Assembly (NCBI RefSeq): GCF_019837165.1
Contig: NZ_JAGYHC010000001.1
Location: forward strand, 3,038,001-3,102,000
Source of the DNA: Virgibacillus sp. NKC19-3
Lineage (GTDB): Bacteria > Bacillota > Bacilli > Bacillales > Amphibacillaceae
DNA: 64,000 nt
Direction of reading: 5' to 3'
Part shown: piece by piece, positions 18,566 through 28,771 of the stretch
How the letters are laid out: each line of letters starts with the position of its first letter
Position numbering within the stretch: position 1 is the first letter of the stretch
The notes under the pieces: generated by a model
Told to the model about the DNA's origin: nothing
The model's database searches: none
What the model saw: only the letters and a program-made list of their open reading frames with translations
Translations under genes and position numbers: made by a program

Positions 18566-20046
18566 TTATTTTTCTCCTGAAATAGCGTTTTGCTTCGTTT
18601 CCGATTCTAGGTGTCTATCTTTTCTTAAATAGTGATTGATTGGTTTGATGAGACTTAATAGATAATAACATGCCCCACTAACAAACATTCCGAAGCCTGT
18701 GCCGGTTGTAAAGAGGAAAATGTCACTTCTTGGCACACCTTCAAACGGTTCATAAACAAATAAGTAACCAGCTATTCCAACAAAAAATGACACGACTGCT
18801 GGGATATTAATTCCTTTTGAATACATGTAACCCTTACTTCCATTAACTTGATATAAATCCTTCATCGAAATTCTACTTTTACGGATAAGGAAGAAGTCCA
18901 CTAAGATTAGCGCTACTATCGGTCCTGCCGTTGCCCCAATTAAAGCCAGAAAAACATGATAGTAATCCCAAATGCCACCCCAAAAAATTAGTAAAATAAT
19001 CCATCCAGCCCAGAAGAGTGTAACATATTTAAACTTTAATTCAGGTTTTAACACTTTTGTACTTATCGCTATTCCGTAGAGAGAAACCGCCACGGTTGAA
19101 ATATTGGCAAATGCTATAAAAACAAGCGACATGATGCCCAAGACCGGCCCCCCTAATTCAAGCAACCAATCAGTTGGATCAACACTTTCCACACCTGTTG
19201 CACCAAGCATGGCCAAAGCTGTCAGAACACCGATACATACAAAAGAAGCCATAATGAATGTAAATCCACTGAAATGTCCCCAATAACTTTTGGACTCAGA
19301 TTTGGTAAGTCGGGAAACAACTCCTATGGAAGCAAACCATCCAAAAATAAAGGCAATATTCCATTCGGTGACAATCATATATTTTTCCCAAGCCCCACCA
19401 TATTCATCAGCGTACAGTGGTTTGATTTGCATTAGCTCGGAAAATGAAAAATTTGAAAATACGGTTATCAAAATGATGATTCCGATCAAAAACAACATCG
19501 GCACCATTATTCTAGTTACATTTCGAACGGCAATCGGGCCTTTGATGGCAATCCAAGTTCCAAGCAAGGCACAAGCCGTTGCAAGCCATGGTGTCCAAGC
19601 GTCCGACAGTTCCAAACCATAAGTCCCCATGACTTTTATCATTGAACTTGCAAATACCTCTGTATTAATAACATCGTAACCGAGTTGACTTGCTAACATA
19701 ATAACTGCAAAGACAATCAGTCCAAGATATCCGAATACAGCTTTTTGATAAATCCATATATCTATTCCGTATCTCGTTGTGATAATAACACACAAGCCGA
19801 TTACCACACCCGCTAACGCCATGCCAAAAAAGTACTGGTTAATGCCTGTTTTAATCCTATTAAGGTTGCAATCTGACCACCTTGTACATATGCCCATGTA
19901 GCAATGGCCCAGGCACCCGTTACCAACAACACATCCCAAAAACCATAAATTCTATCCTTGCGAAGAAGTGGTACTATTCCATAATATGTTTCGTTTTCAA
20001 TATCATCCAAATTGCTTACTTTCCTTTTGTTTGATGTTTTCTTCAT
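18566..20046 (-). pseudogene. Second NCS1-family permease, split by a one-base deletion
   Basis: A paralogue of the permease at 16309. The N-terminal part (IENETYYGIVPLLRKDRIYGF, residues about 15-35) lies in one frame and runs to IGLKQALTST; the rest continues in the next frame from FFGMALAGVV and TRYGIDIWIYQKAVFGYLG to the normal end. The switch is at a run of six As on the plus strand (19826-19831); seven would restore one protein of about 495 residues. Both parts are otherwise intact, so an error or recent mutation is likely. The start is placed at 20046 by alignment with the paralogue; in-frame ATGs at 20070 and 20061 cannot be excluded. A 57-residue membrane protein gene precedes it. 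Confidence 0.85.
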
Positions 20047-20193
20047 TCCTTGTATAACCATTCCTTTCATTCCACCATATCAAAGAATATAGTCGGATTG
20101 AGCTATTTTTTTATAATTACAGTCTTATAGGCACGCACAGGTATATAGACTCTCGAAGAAAACTACTATCTTCAAATACCTGATATTGCCCGA

Positions 20194-20367
20194 TCATATC
20201 CCTCCCCATATTAATCCCAAAACACTGATAACTGCGATGACGATAATTAAGCATACCTCCAGTTTATTCATCGATGGACCAAAATCATATGAGTCATCAT
20301 CTAACATTTTGACCTTTCCTTCGATTTCCTTATAAACCTTCTTTTCTCTATCAGATTTTTGCGACAA
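20194..20367 (-). CDS. 57-residue single-span membrane protein, second copy
   Basis: Starts at TTG (20367) with AAAGGAG eight to ten bases upstream and stops at TGA (20194). The sequence begins MSQKSDREKKVYKEIEGKVK, continues with DDDSYDFGPSMNK, and ends in a hydrophobic span finishing GLIWGGI. It has the same length as the product at 18119 and shares K-E-I-E, SYD-G-P, NK, A-V-I-S and L-G-L-x-W-G. It lies 123 to 150 bases before the second NCS1 permease. Function unknown; an accessory transporter subunit is the simplest idea. Confidence 0.8.
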   Translation of the reverse strand: MSQKSDREKKVYKEIEGKVKMLDDDSYDFGPSMNKLEVCLIIVIAVISVLGLIWGGI

Positions 20368-20596
20368 ATGATACAGCTCCTTTCCATGATTTTATTCACG
20401 TTAAACATGTGAATATGGTATCCATGTGTTGAATCGAAAAGACTGGTTGCCCATTCACCATCGATCCGTTATCTAACGAAGCAAGGGGCTGATCATTAGC
20501 ATCAAACGGCGCTTCTGTTTATGCTTATGAACAATCCCCTCCAGATACACAACTTGCCAATGTACGGAAAAATAACGATATAATCAAAACTACTGT

Positions 20597-21970
20597 TTAC
20601 AAGTTTTTTTCGATATCCGTTAACGACTGATCCATCATTTCAATCATTGTTTGAACTTCTTCTTTCGTTGTAATTAGTGGTGGGGCAACAGCAAGAATAT
20701 TCATGCCTGTTTCATAATCAAACGGGCGAATAATCAAGCCCTTTTCACTGCAAGAAGTCACCATATCGCCTGCTGCATTAACATCTTTTCCAAAAGGGAT
20801 ACCCGCTTCAGGATTTTCCATTAGATCAAATGCCCCCAAAAATCCTACAGTTCGTGCATTGGTAACATGATAGTGGTTGTCCTGGATGTAATCTAATCCT
20901 CGTTGCAACTGTCTACCAACCTCTGCTACATGATGTATCAAATTTTCTCTTTCAATAATTTCCAATGTTTTCAATCCGACCGCACAAGCTGTGGGATGGC
21001 CCGTATACGTGAAACCATGAGCTAAATTTTCATCAAATTGATTGATGGATTCTTTGATTGTTTCGCTCAGCAATACACCGCCTAGCGGGAAGTAACCACT
21101 GGTAATTCCTTTTGCGAAGGTGATCATATCAGGTACAACCTTCCAATGATCAATTCCAAAATTTTTACCCGTTCGACCGAATCCGCATATTACTTCATCA
21201 GAGATCATAAGGATATTATATTCATCACATAAGTCTCTTACGGCCTGTAGATATCCTTCCGGTGGAATGTGAACACCACCAGCACCCTGAATAGGCTCCA
21301 AAATAACAGCTGCAATATTTTCACTGCCTTTTGTTTCAATAATATGCCGAATGCTTTTTTCAAAGTTGGGGGCTTTTTGATCGCCTTTTTCCGCGGCCAA
21401 TAAATGAGCCTCGGCATTGACAATATTGGGATCGCCGGAACCGGAGAATTCCCGGTACTCTTTAATGCCGGTTGCTCGCTGCGTTGAGATGGTTACCCCA
21501 TGATAACCGCGGCGTAATGAAATGATAATATTTTTGGACTCGTACCCTTTTAATTGCCAATAAAATCGTCCAAGTTTAAATGCTGTTTCATTAGCTTCCG
21601 AACCACCTGAAGTGTAAAATACCCCATTCAAATCACCAGGAGCATAGTCCACAATTTTTTCCGCAAGAAGAATGGCAGGTTCGTTACTATTTGAATAAAA
21701 TTGCGATCCATAAGCAAATTCCTTCATTTGTTCATAGGCCGCCGAGGCCAATTCTTCATTCCCATGCCCCAGGTTGACATTCCATAATTGAGAAATGCCA
21801 TCAATATACGTATTGCCTTGCATATCTGTAAATCGTATGCCTTCCCCTTTGGAAAAAATCATGCTTGGACCTTCATCTGCGTTTTCTTTAGGTACAGACT
21901 GTGGATGAATCATGATATTTTGGTTAATTTCCTTTAGTTGCTGCAAACTGTATTTTCCTTTGTTTTTCAT
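20597..21970 (-). CDS. Class III aminotransferase (omega-amino acid type)
   Basis: PLP enzyme moving an amino group from an omega-amino acid or amine to a keto acid. The 457 residues show SGGSEANETAFKL at 121-133, EPIQGAGGVHIPP, the PLP-binding Asp258 in SDEVICGFGRTG and the Schiff-base Lys287 in FAKGITSGYFPLGG. Length and motifs fit the beta-alanine/taurine/putrescine-pyruvate aminotransferase group; the exact donor cannot be read. The aldehyde dehydrogenase gene upstream could oxidise the aldehyde formed. GAGGTGAT precedes the ATG. Confidence 0.9.
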   Translation of the reverse strand: MKNKGKYSLQQLKEINQNIMIHPQSVPKENADEGPSMIFSKGEGIRFTDMQGNTYIDGISQLWNVNLGHGNEELASAAYEQMKEFAYGSQFYSNSNEPAILLAEKIVDYAPGDLNGVFYTSGGSEANETAFKLGRFYWQLKGYESKNIIISLRRGYHGVTISTQRATGIKEYREFSGSGDPNIVNAEAHLLAAEKGDQKAPNFEKSIRHIIETKGSENIAAVILEPIQGAGGVHIPPEGYLQAVRDLCDEYNILMISDEVICGFGRTGKNFGIDHWKVVPDMITFAKGITSGYFPLGGVLLSETIKESINQFDENLAHGFTYTGHPTACAVGLKTLEIIERENLIHHVAEVGRQLQRGLDYIQDNHYHVTNARTVGFLGAFDLMENPEAGIPFGKDVNAAGDMVTSCSEKGLIIRPFDYETGMNILAVAPPLITTKEEVQTMIEMMDQSLTDIEKNL

Positions 21971-22281
21971 TTTTCATCACCTCGTATTAGTTTAAATTCC
22001 CCTCAAATCAATTTTTAGTGTCCGCGCTAACATCTAAATAGTTCAAATGATTTCACACTCCATAACAGTCATTAAATAGCTAAACAGGTTATTGGAAACT
22101 TTCCACCATCATGAGACATAATGACTGAAAGACATTGCGTTCATAACGCGCAATATTTCATTTTTCGACCTTTGTGTTTTCATTTAACGTCCATGGAAAA
22201 TTATATAAATGTTTTATAAACAAGTAAATTCTGATTTTTTTAGGTTTAAAACCTGGGAAAACATACATATCAATTCATTGT
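21971..22281. other. Gap between aldehyde dehydrogenase and aminotransferase genes
   Basis: No gene seen. A short hairpin, ATTGCG (22134-22139) with CGCAAT (22149-22154), is followed on the plus strand by a loose T-rich stretch; it is too weak to call a terminator. Confidence 0.3.
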
Positions 22282-23757
22282 CTATCCAAACCACTGAATC
22301 GGTTTCGGATCCATATTAACATTGATTTGCTTTGTCTCCTGGTATTCGTCCAGTCCGTACGTTCCTAGGCTTCTTCCGATACCACTCTGCTTGTATCCTC
22401 CCCATGGAGCTTGAACATTCGTCAAGTGGTAGGTATTCACCCAGGTAATTCCGGCACGTACTTTTTTGATAATACGCATCGCTTTGTCTTGATCGCTTGA
22501 GAATACAGCACCTGCCAAACCATAAACTGTATCATTTGCGATCTTGATTGCTTCTGTTTCATCTTTAAACGTTTGAATGGTTACAACAGGGCCAAATATC
22601 TCTTCCTTAACAATTCTCATATCACTTGTCACATCAACAAAAACAGTTGGTTCAATAAAAAACCCCTTTTCCATACCATCTCGTTCAATCCGTTTTCCAC
22701 CGCAAGCAATACGTGCACCCTCTTCTTTTCCTATTCGAATATATTCCACTATACGTTCCATCTGCTTTTCGCTAACAATCGCCCCCATCTCGGAGTCTTT
22801 GTTATTTCCTGGACCAACCTTGATTCTCTTTGCTCTTTCTACAAATTTTGCCACGAATTCATCATGGATACCTTCTTGCACCAAAATCCGGCTACCAGAT
22901 GAACAGACTTGTCCCGATCCCATAAAAATCCCAAACAAGGCATGGTCAACAGCTGTACGCAAATCAGCATCATCAAATATAATATTCGGTGATTTTCCAC
23001 CCAGTTCCAAAGAAACCTTTTTCAGGTTTCCTGTAGCTGCCTGCATAATACCCCGGCCAACCTCTGTACTTCCCGTAAAGGAAACAATGTCTACATCATC
23101 ACTTTCGGCAATAGTCTGACCGACGACTGAGCCTGATCCCATCAATAGATGTGCAACGCCTTTTGGCAAATCAGTTTCATCTATCAGTTCAAATACTTTC
23201 ACCGCTGTCATCGGAGTAATACCCGCTGGTTTTAATATAATGGAATTACCTGCAGCCAAAGCAGGTGCAACTTTCCACATACTCATCAATAAAGGGAAAT
23301 TCCATGGGACAATTAATCCTGCAACTCCTATTGGCTCTTTGATAATCATCGTCTGCAAATCATCGTCACCCTCATACGTCTGTCCATTTGGATTGTTGAG
23401 AAGATCTGCATAATACTGAAAAGTGTTGATGGCATCTGTAACATCCGACGCTGCTTCCCTTTTTGTTTTCCCATTGTTTTCCACTTCAAGTGTAACCAAT
23501 ACTTCCTGATTTGCCCTCATTTTATCAGCGATTTGCAGTAAAATCCTGCTTCTTTCCTGAGGATCAGACTCAGACCAAACGCCACTTTCAAACGTTTTTT
23601 TAGCAGTACGAATTGTTTTTTCCGTCTCATCCTTTGTTGCTTTCGGGGCTTTGGCAATGACTTCCTGGTTAGCAGGATTCAGAATCTCTTGCCTTTGCGG
23701 GTTTATGGAATCCACCCATTCCCCGTTTATATATAATTTCAAGTGTTGTGTCATCAT
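22282..23757 (-). CDS. NAD(P)-dependent aldehyde dehydrogenase
   Basis: A 491-residue classical aldehyde dehydrogenase resembling betaine-aldehyde and aminoaldehyde dehydrogenases. Visible are the oxyanion-hole PWNFPLLMSMWK (151-162), the NAD site FTGSTEVGRG, the general base Glu251 in LELGGKSPN and the nucleophile Cys285 in GQVCSSGSR. All catalytic residues are present. It stands 311 bases before the aminotransferase gene on the same strand, probably in the same pathway. GGGAGG lies seven bases before the first of two ATGs; the second would also fit. Confidence 0.9.
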   Translation of the reverse strand: MMTQHLKLYINGEWVDSINPQRQEILNPANQEVIAKAPKATKDETEKTIRTAKKTFESGVWSESDPQERSRILLQIADKMRANQEVLVTLEVENNGKTKREAASDVTDAINTFQYYADLLNNPNGQTYEGDDDLQTMIIKEPIGVAGLIVPWNFPLLMSMWKVAPALAAGNSIILKPAGITPMTAVKVFELIDETDLPKGVAHLLMGSGSVVGQTIAESDDVDIVSFTGSTEVGRGIMQAATGNLKKVSLELGGKSPNIIFDDADLRTAVDHALFGIFMGSGQVCSSGSRILVQEGIHDEFVAKFVERAKRIKVGPGNNKDSEMGAIVSEKQMERIVEYIRIGKEEGARIACGGKRIERDGMEKGFFIEPTVFVDVTSDMRIVKEEIFGPVVTIQTFKDETEAIKIANDTVYGLAGAVFSSDQDKAMRIIKKVRAGITWVNTYHLTNVQAPWGGYKQSGIGRSLGTYGLDEYQETKQINVNMDPKPIQWFG

Positions 23758-25121
23758 TCATAGCCTCCCTGTTTCTTCATATCACTTCAGTACAATATAC
23801 TGGCAAAATCACATAATAAAACGTTCCCCCTTATGTATTCTACATTGTTAAGAACAAGTGTTCGATAAATGTTTTAACTCACATAGATGGTGACGATAAA
23901 TAAGCTTGTATACTAACTATAGCGTTCTAGAAAGAATACTGCCCCTTTATTGAACCATTTTCATGATATTTTCCGTGGTATGTGCTGAAATCTAATAAAC
24001 TAAACATGGACCATTCCACTCTCAACCAATCTATCCCCCTTTCGTTGCACCTTGTCGTCCAAAAGAGTAGGCCAAAAGTAAAACGTCTTTGCCGCTTGAG
24101 AGAAGCTCATTTTTTGTATTATACCATACAAAAGACCAGCCAAATGGTGTATCAAATTTGTATTATATATCATGAAAAAATTAATTTCTTATTATTTTCA
24201 GTCACCAATTTTTACTTTGAGTTCTCTTTGTGCCTCCCGTAGATAGAACGGACGAACAGTTTCCCCTGAAAACTCCCCAGACATGCATATGACAAAAAGT
24301 GATAAAATTTTTACAAGTTTGATATACTTAGTATAATATTATAGCAAAGAAAGTAGTATAAAGTAAAGAGATTGTATTATTTTGAATTTTTGTTTCTTGG
24401 AATTAATTCTCTTTTTCATCAAAAAACGAGTGGATTTCTCAAATACTATTCGGAGAAACCGGGTGCTCCAAACGTAGTTATTACATATTATTAGAAAAGC
24501 ATAAATCCACAACATATAGCCATTACACAGGGTTTGACCGAAATGTGCCAGTCCAGGTAAAACTTTATACGTCAACCCTGAAATAATAACTGCTATTTGA
24601 CAAAGTAAATATGCAGTGATATATTCCTTCTATCGTTAAAAAACCTAAAATTTTTTCTATTCCCTCAAATTTTAAATGGAAAATAAACAGAAGCAATCTC
24701 TTATTTTTCTCTTTTTTTCTAAAGACATAAATATAGTATTTCGGAAAACACCTTGGCATGAAAATGAATGATGCATAGAGGGTGAACTTTTTACTTGCTA
24801 TTTAATCGTGCGGAATACTTCATTTATGCTAGGTAAATGGATAAGGTGGTCATTTTGCGACATAAAACACCCTGTTTTGGTTTACTTTATTCTTAACCTG
24901 AGAACAGGGTGTTTTAAATATTTTTTATGCAGCAAGGTTTTATTTTGGTTTTATAAAAATTCTAGAATGGTAAACAACAAATTATCTTATAGCTAATTTT
25001 ATTTATTAGATCATGTCCTCCGTATATCGTTCCGCAGAGATCATTTTTTAATAACTTATTTGGAAAAAATCCCAATATGAAACAAACTATATACCATTCA
25101 TAAAGAAAAGAGGAGAAGAAA
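23758..25121. other. Long AT-rich gap without a supported gene
   Basis: These 1364 bases contain only short frames without ribosome sites or recognisable protein features. The one clear structure is the hairpin at 24864-24920, listed separately. The region separates minus-strand genes from a plus-strand pair, so it must hold promoters for both, but I see no strong pair of -35 and -10 elements. Confidence 0.4.
24864..24920. terminator. Large hairpin, terminator-like on both strands
   Basis: AAAACACCCTGTT (24864-24876) pairs perfectly with AACAGGGTGTTTT (24903-24915), 26 bases apart, with A- and T-rich flanks on both sides. It lies away from any gene end, so it may terminate a small transcript or be the trace of a lost gene. 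Confidence 0.55.
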
Positions 25122-25904
25122 ATGACTGACAAGAAGGATAATAGAACACATAAGATGTCTTCAGACGATAAAAAACAAGCGTATGAGCCAAGTCGTCGTA
25201 AGTTTGTCAAGAATACAGGACTTGTTATTGGAGGATTAGCAGGAGGTTCCCTATTGGGCGGATTGGTGGTTGACATGAACAATACAGAACCATCCAATAC
25301 CACAGCTAATATTGCTGAAGATAGCTATCGAGAGGCGCGAATGTTTTTCACTCGTCAGGAAGACTTTAATGTATTAGAAGCAGCTACAGAGCGTATATAT
25401 CCGGAAAATAAAAATGGCCCGGGTGCAATAGGACTTAGAGTTCCTTATTTTATTGACGGTCAGCTTGCAGGGGATTTTGGTTCAAATAGAAAGGATTACA
25501 TGATAGGACCATTTAAAGAAAATAAATATGACCATCTTTATCAGACGAGAATGAACCGAGGCGAGGTTTTCATTGAAGGTTTACGCAAAATGAATGTCAT
25601 AAGTAAAGATAAATATGACGTTGATTTCCATGACGCCGATGGCAAGCAACAAGATACCATTCTTCAATCTTTCGATAATGATGAAATAGAGTTGGAAGGG
25701 GTTTCATCCAAGACCTTCTTTAATTTATTAAGAAAAATGACGATAGAAGGCGCCTATTCTGATCCATTATATGGCGGAAACAAGGACATGCAAGGATGGA
25801 AAATGCGTGAATATCCAGGGCCACGTGCAGCATATAGTGACCTTATCGAATCGGAGGAATTTGTAGAACTGGATCCTATTAGTTTAAAAGACTATCAATC
25901 GTAA
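25122..25904 (+). CDS. Gluconate 2-dehydrogenase subunit 3-like protein, Tat substrate
   Basis: A 260-residue protein of the small (gamma) subunit family of membrane flavin dehydrogenases. Residues 26-50 form a twin-arginine signal: PSRRKFVKNTG followed by a hydrophobic GLVIGGLAGGSLLGGLVV. The family core follows, with YPENKNGPGAIGLRVPYFID and YSDPLYGGNKDMQGWKMREYPGP. It would escort the GMC subunit, encoded 39 bases downstream, across the membrane. AGAGGAG is near the ATG. The cytochrome c subunit of the classical three-part enzyme is not encoded nearby, as in some Firmicutes. Confidence 0.88.
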   Translation: MTDKKDNRTHKMSSDDKKQAYEPSRRKFVKNTGLVIGGLAGGSLLGGLVVDMNNTEPSNTTANIAEDSYREARMFFTRQEDFNVLEAATERIYPENKNGPGAIGLRVPYFIDGQLAGDFGSNRKDYMIGPFKENKYDHLYQTRMNRGEVFIEGLRKMNVISKDKYDVDFHDADGKQQDTILQSFDNDEIELEGVSSKTFFNLLRKMTIEGAYSDPLYGGNKDMQGWKMREYPGPRAAYSDLIESEEFVELDPISLKDYQS

Positions 25905-25943
25905 GGTTTCTCAGCTAATAAAAATTGAAAGGATGTACATATA

Positions 25944-27695
25944 TTGTCAAAAAAACTTGATAAGGTAGATGTTGTTGTTGTTGGAACTGGTTTTGCTGGA
26001 GGAATTCCTTCTGCCGAACTAGCTAAAGCTGGCTACAAAGTGGTCGGTCTTGAAAGGGGAAAAGAGCAAAATCATTCCGATTTTATCGGATCTAAAGATG
26101 AATTACGCTATGCTTCCAGAAAAGGTATGATGCAGGATAATTCCATAGAAACACTTACATCTAGAAGCGAGATTGGAGAAGAGGCCTTTCCGATAAGAAC
26201 TCAGGATGAAGTGATGGTCGGAACTGACGTAGGGGGAAACAGTGTACACTGGTCAGGTGTTTCCAAGCGGTTCTTTGGTATTGATTTTGAAATACGTTCC
26301 AAAATAATAGAACGCTATGGGGAAGATAAGATTCCAGAAGATATGTTTTTGCAGGATTGGGGTATTACTTATGATGAAATGGAAAAGTACTATGACAAGT
26401 TTGAGAAAACGGTTGGAACATCTGGAGAACCTGATCCACTTGGGGAGGTTCGGTCATCATCTTATCCCACCGCTCCAACTGTAGAAACACCAGGCATTCG
26501 TTTATTTAAAGAAAGTGCAGAAACGTTGGGATATCACCCGTATCAACTCCCTTCCGGTAATATTACAGAACACTATGAAAACCCGGATGGGCAAACCATT
26601 AACGCTTGTATGTATTGTTCTTTCTGTGAATTTTATGGTTGTGATTTTGGTGCCAAATCTGACCCTGTGGCCACAGTGATACCAACAGCACTGGAAACCG
26701 ATAACTATGAACTACGTACAAATGCTCATGCTCGTCGTATCATTTATGATGGAAAAAAAGCTAAAGGTGTATTATATGTTGATTTGAAAACAGGTATAGA
26801 GTATGAGCAACCAGCAGAAGTTGTTGTTCTTGCCGGTTATGTGTTTACCAACAACCGCTTATTAATGCTCTCTGAAATTGGTGAACAATATGATCCCGAA
26901 ACAAAAACAGGTGTCATAGGCAAAAACTCTAACGGAACCAATACCGCCGGGGGTGTACGAGGTTTTTTTGATGAACAAAAATTTAACCTGGCCATGGGCG
27001 CGGGTGCATTAGGAGCAGGGTTTAGTGACTTGACCAGTGAATATATTGACAACACAGACCTTGATTTTATCGGAGGTGGAGATGTAGAATTCAGGCAGAA
27101 AGGCAGTGGCCCCATTGCAACAAACTACGTACCTAAAGGAACTCCGAGTTGGGGCGAAGAATTTAAAGAACAATCATTATTTTATGCAAACCGTAATTTA
27201 AGTATTTCCTTTAGTCACCCCTCCTATGGTTGGTCTTTTAATTATATGGATCTTGATCCTAATTATACCGATGCTTTTCATGACCCACTTTTGCGGGTGA
27301 CTCATCAAATAACGGAGCAGGATAAAAACGTGGCCAAATACGGGATAGAAAAATGTGCTGAGATTATGGAAGAAATGGGCGCAGACATTATTGATAAAGA
27401 TGAAGTCCCAGAAAAATTTAACCATAATTATGGACCAGCCACCGCTGGAGGCGTAGTTATGGGGGATGATCCCGAGACTTCTGCAATCAATAACTTTTCG
27501 CAAATGTGGGATGCGGAAAACCTGTTTGTTATTGGTGCATCTGCCCTGCCGCACAGACCACCTCAAGCAACTGTAACGGTTGGAGCGATGGCATATCGCG
27601 CAGCAGAAGGTATTGAAAAATACTTGAAAGATGATGGTGGTTTGCTCGTTCAAGCCAAAAACAATAAGGAAGTGGCCCATGTCAATGACAAGTAG
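25944..27695 (+). CDS. GMC-family flavin oxidoreductase, gluconate 2-dehydrogenase-like large subunit
   Basis: A 583-residue FAD enzyme. The dinucleotide site VVVGTGFAGG is at residues 11-20, VGTDVGGNSVHWSG at 92-105, and the C-terminal FAD and active-site block FVIGASALPHRPPQ precedes ATVTVGAMAYRAAEGI. Four cysteines at 222, 225, 228 and 233 (C-x2-C-x2-C-x4-C) could hold an iron-sulphur cluster, as known in FAD-glucose dehydrogenase large subunits, though the spacing differs. It starts at TTG with AAAGGA upstream. It has no signal of its own and probably leaves the cell with the Tat-targeted partner. The substrate, a sugar or sugar acid, is not certain. Confidence 0.88.
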   Translation: MSKKLDKVDVVVVGTGFAGGIPSAELAKAGYKVVGLERGKEQNHSDFIGSKDELRYASRKGMMQDNSIETLTSRSEIGEEAFPIRTQDEVMVGTDVGGNSVHWSGVSKRFFGIDFEIRSKIIERYGEDKIPEDMFLQDWGITYDEMEKYYDKFEKTVGTSGEPDPLGEVRSSSYPTAPTVETPGIRLFKESAETLGYHPYQLPSGNITEHYENPDGQTINACMYCSFCEFYGCDFGAKSDPVATVIPTALETDNYELRTNAHARRIIYDGKKAKGVLYVDLKTGIEYEQPAEVVVLAGYVFTNNRLLMLSEIGEQYDPETKTGVIGKNSNGTNTAGGVRGFFDEQKFNLAMGAGALGAGFSDLTSEYIDNTDLDFIGGGDVEFRQKGSGPIATNYVPKGTPSWGEEFKEQSLFYANRNLSISFSHPSYGWSFNYMDLDPNYTDAFHDPLLRVTHQITEQDKNVAKYGIEKCAEIMEEMGADIIDKDEVPEKFNHNYGPATAGGVVMGDDPETSAINNFSQMWDAENLFVIGASALPHRPPQATVTVGAMAYRAAEGIEKYLKDDGGLLVQAKNNKEVAHVNDK

Positions 27696-27818
27696 AAAAT
27701 AAAAATAATGGTGACTCCAATCATTTAGATAAATAGTTAATCTATAAAATCGATATGCGATACAAACGAATGAAAAGTTAAGTTTAAAGAAAACAAAGCG
27801 AGACACATAAACAAAACC

Positions 27819-27883
27819 GAACATGCCATGATATACTCAATCTATAACCTACCACAGTTAAGGAGAGTATATCAGACATGTTC
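27819..27883. repeat. Imperfect inverted repeat downstream of the GMC gene
   Basis: GAACATG followed by TGATATACTC (27819-27838) is mirrored at 27864-27883 with small mismatches. The rest of the gap 27696-28157 has a weak plus-strand frame that starts MFYTPYQNRTSIHSEI inside the repeat and breaks after about 22 residues. It may be the remnant of a small mobile element. No gene is supported in this 462-base gap. Confidence 0.4.
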
Positions 27884-28157
27884 TACACCCCTTACCAAAA
27901 CAGAACTTCTATTCATAGCGAAATATCAGTCTCTCTATCAATCTAAACCACACCTTATTGCGCCATCCTTTGTAACTATAAATCTATTCGAAACCATCCA
28001 CACAGTAACTATATTTAAAGTCAGTCATGCCAAAAATAGAACTGAAGTATTTCACTCCATTGATTTTTTCAAATGGACGCATATCCTAGTTAGATCGCGC
28101 ATTTGTATGTTAAAACTACGTGGATGCGCTGCCACTCACATTTTCCAGATAGTTAGA

Positions 28158-28607
28158 CTAATCAGCATCTGTTGCTGTTTCCCTGTTTATTAATAATTTC
28201 ATCTGTGCTGCGACAACAACTTCTTCTGTTTGCTTCTTAACTTCAAGTTGGACTGTGACAATACCTTGGGAGGAATTTGTGACTTGTACATCAATTACAT
28301 TCAACGCTAAATGTATTGTATCCCCTATATACGTTGGCCTGATAAACCTCACCTTATCCATACCATAAAAAGCCACAACGATTTCCGGTTCAAAATGTAG
28401 CAGCCCAGTCGCCACTGATAATACGAGCATTCCATGGGCAATACGCTGATTATATTGGGTTTTTTTAGCATATTCTTCATCTGTGTGAAGCGGAAACCAA
28501 TCTCCACTAAATGCTGAGAACATAACCAAGTCAGATTCAGTAATGGTTCTTCCTCTCGTGGTCCATTGTTCATTAATCTTATATTCTTCAAGGTATTTAT
28601 CAAACAT
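28158..28607 (-). CDS. MaoC-like (R)-specific enoyl-CoA hydratase
   Basis: A 149-residue hot-dog-fold protein. The hydratase motif is clear: FSAFSGDWFPLHTDEEYAKK with the catalytic Asp and His, then RIAHGMLVLSVATGLL. It would add water to a short enoyl-CoA, or remove it. AAAGGGAG precedes the ATG. It follows the acyl-CoA ligase gene by 164 bases on the same strand, so both may act on one imported acid. Substrate not determined. Confidence 0.85.
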   Translation of the reverse strand: MFDKYLEEYKINEQWTTRGRTITESDLVMFSAFSGDWFPLHTDEEYAKKTQYNQRIAHGMLVLSVATGLLHFEPEIVVAFYGMDKVRFIRPTYIGDTIHLALNVIDVQVTNSSQGIVTVQLEVKKQTEEVVVAAQMKLLINRETATDAD

Positions 28608-28771
28608 TCTAACGACTCCCTTTCAGATTTTTTCTACCCATTCTGCAATTCATTCTACCTTGATATCCCTCAACTGGTAACAGCTCTCCTGAAATCCGAC
28701 ATGCGAATCCTATTTATTAAATTAAGCTAAATACGTGTAAAGAGAGAACATGCACTATTCCATGTAGTAAT

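Noticed and set aside
22577-23119. Open plus-strand frame of 180 codons opposite the aldehyde dehydrogenase
   Set aside because: Lies wholly antisense to a well-supported gene and reads as low-complexity Ser/Pro/Ile-rich translation with no ribosome site.
24339-24759. Two minus-strand frames of 60-80 codons in the 23758-25121 gap
   Set aside because: Composition follows the AT-rich DNA, no ribosome sites, no recognisable domains.
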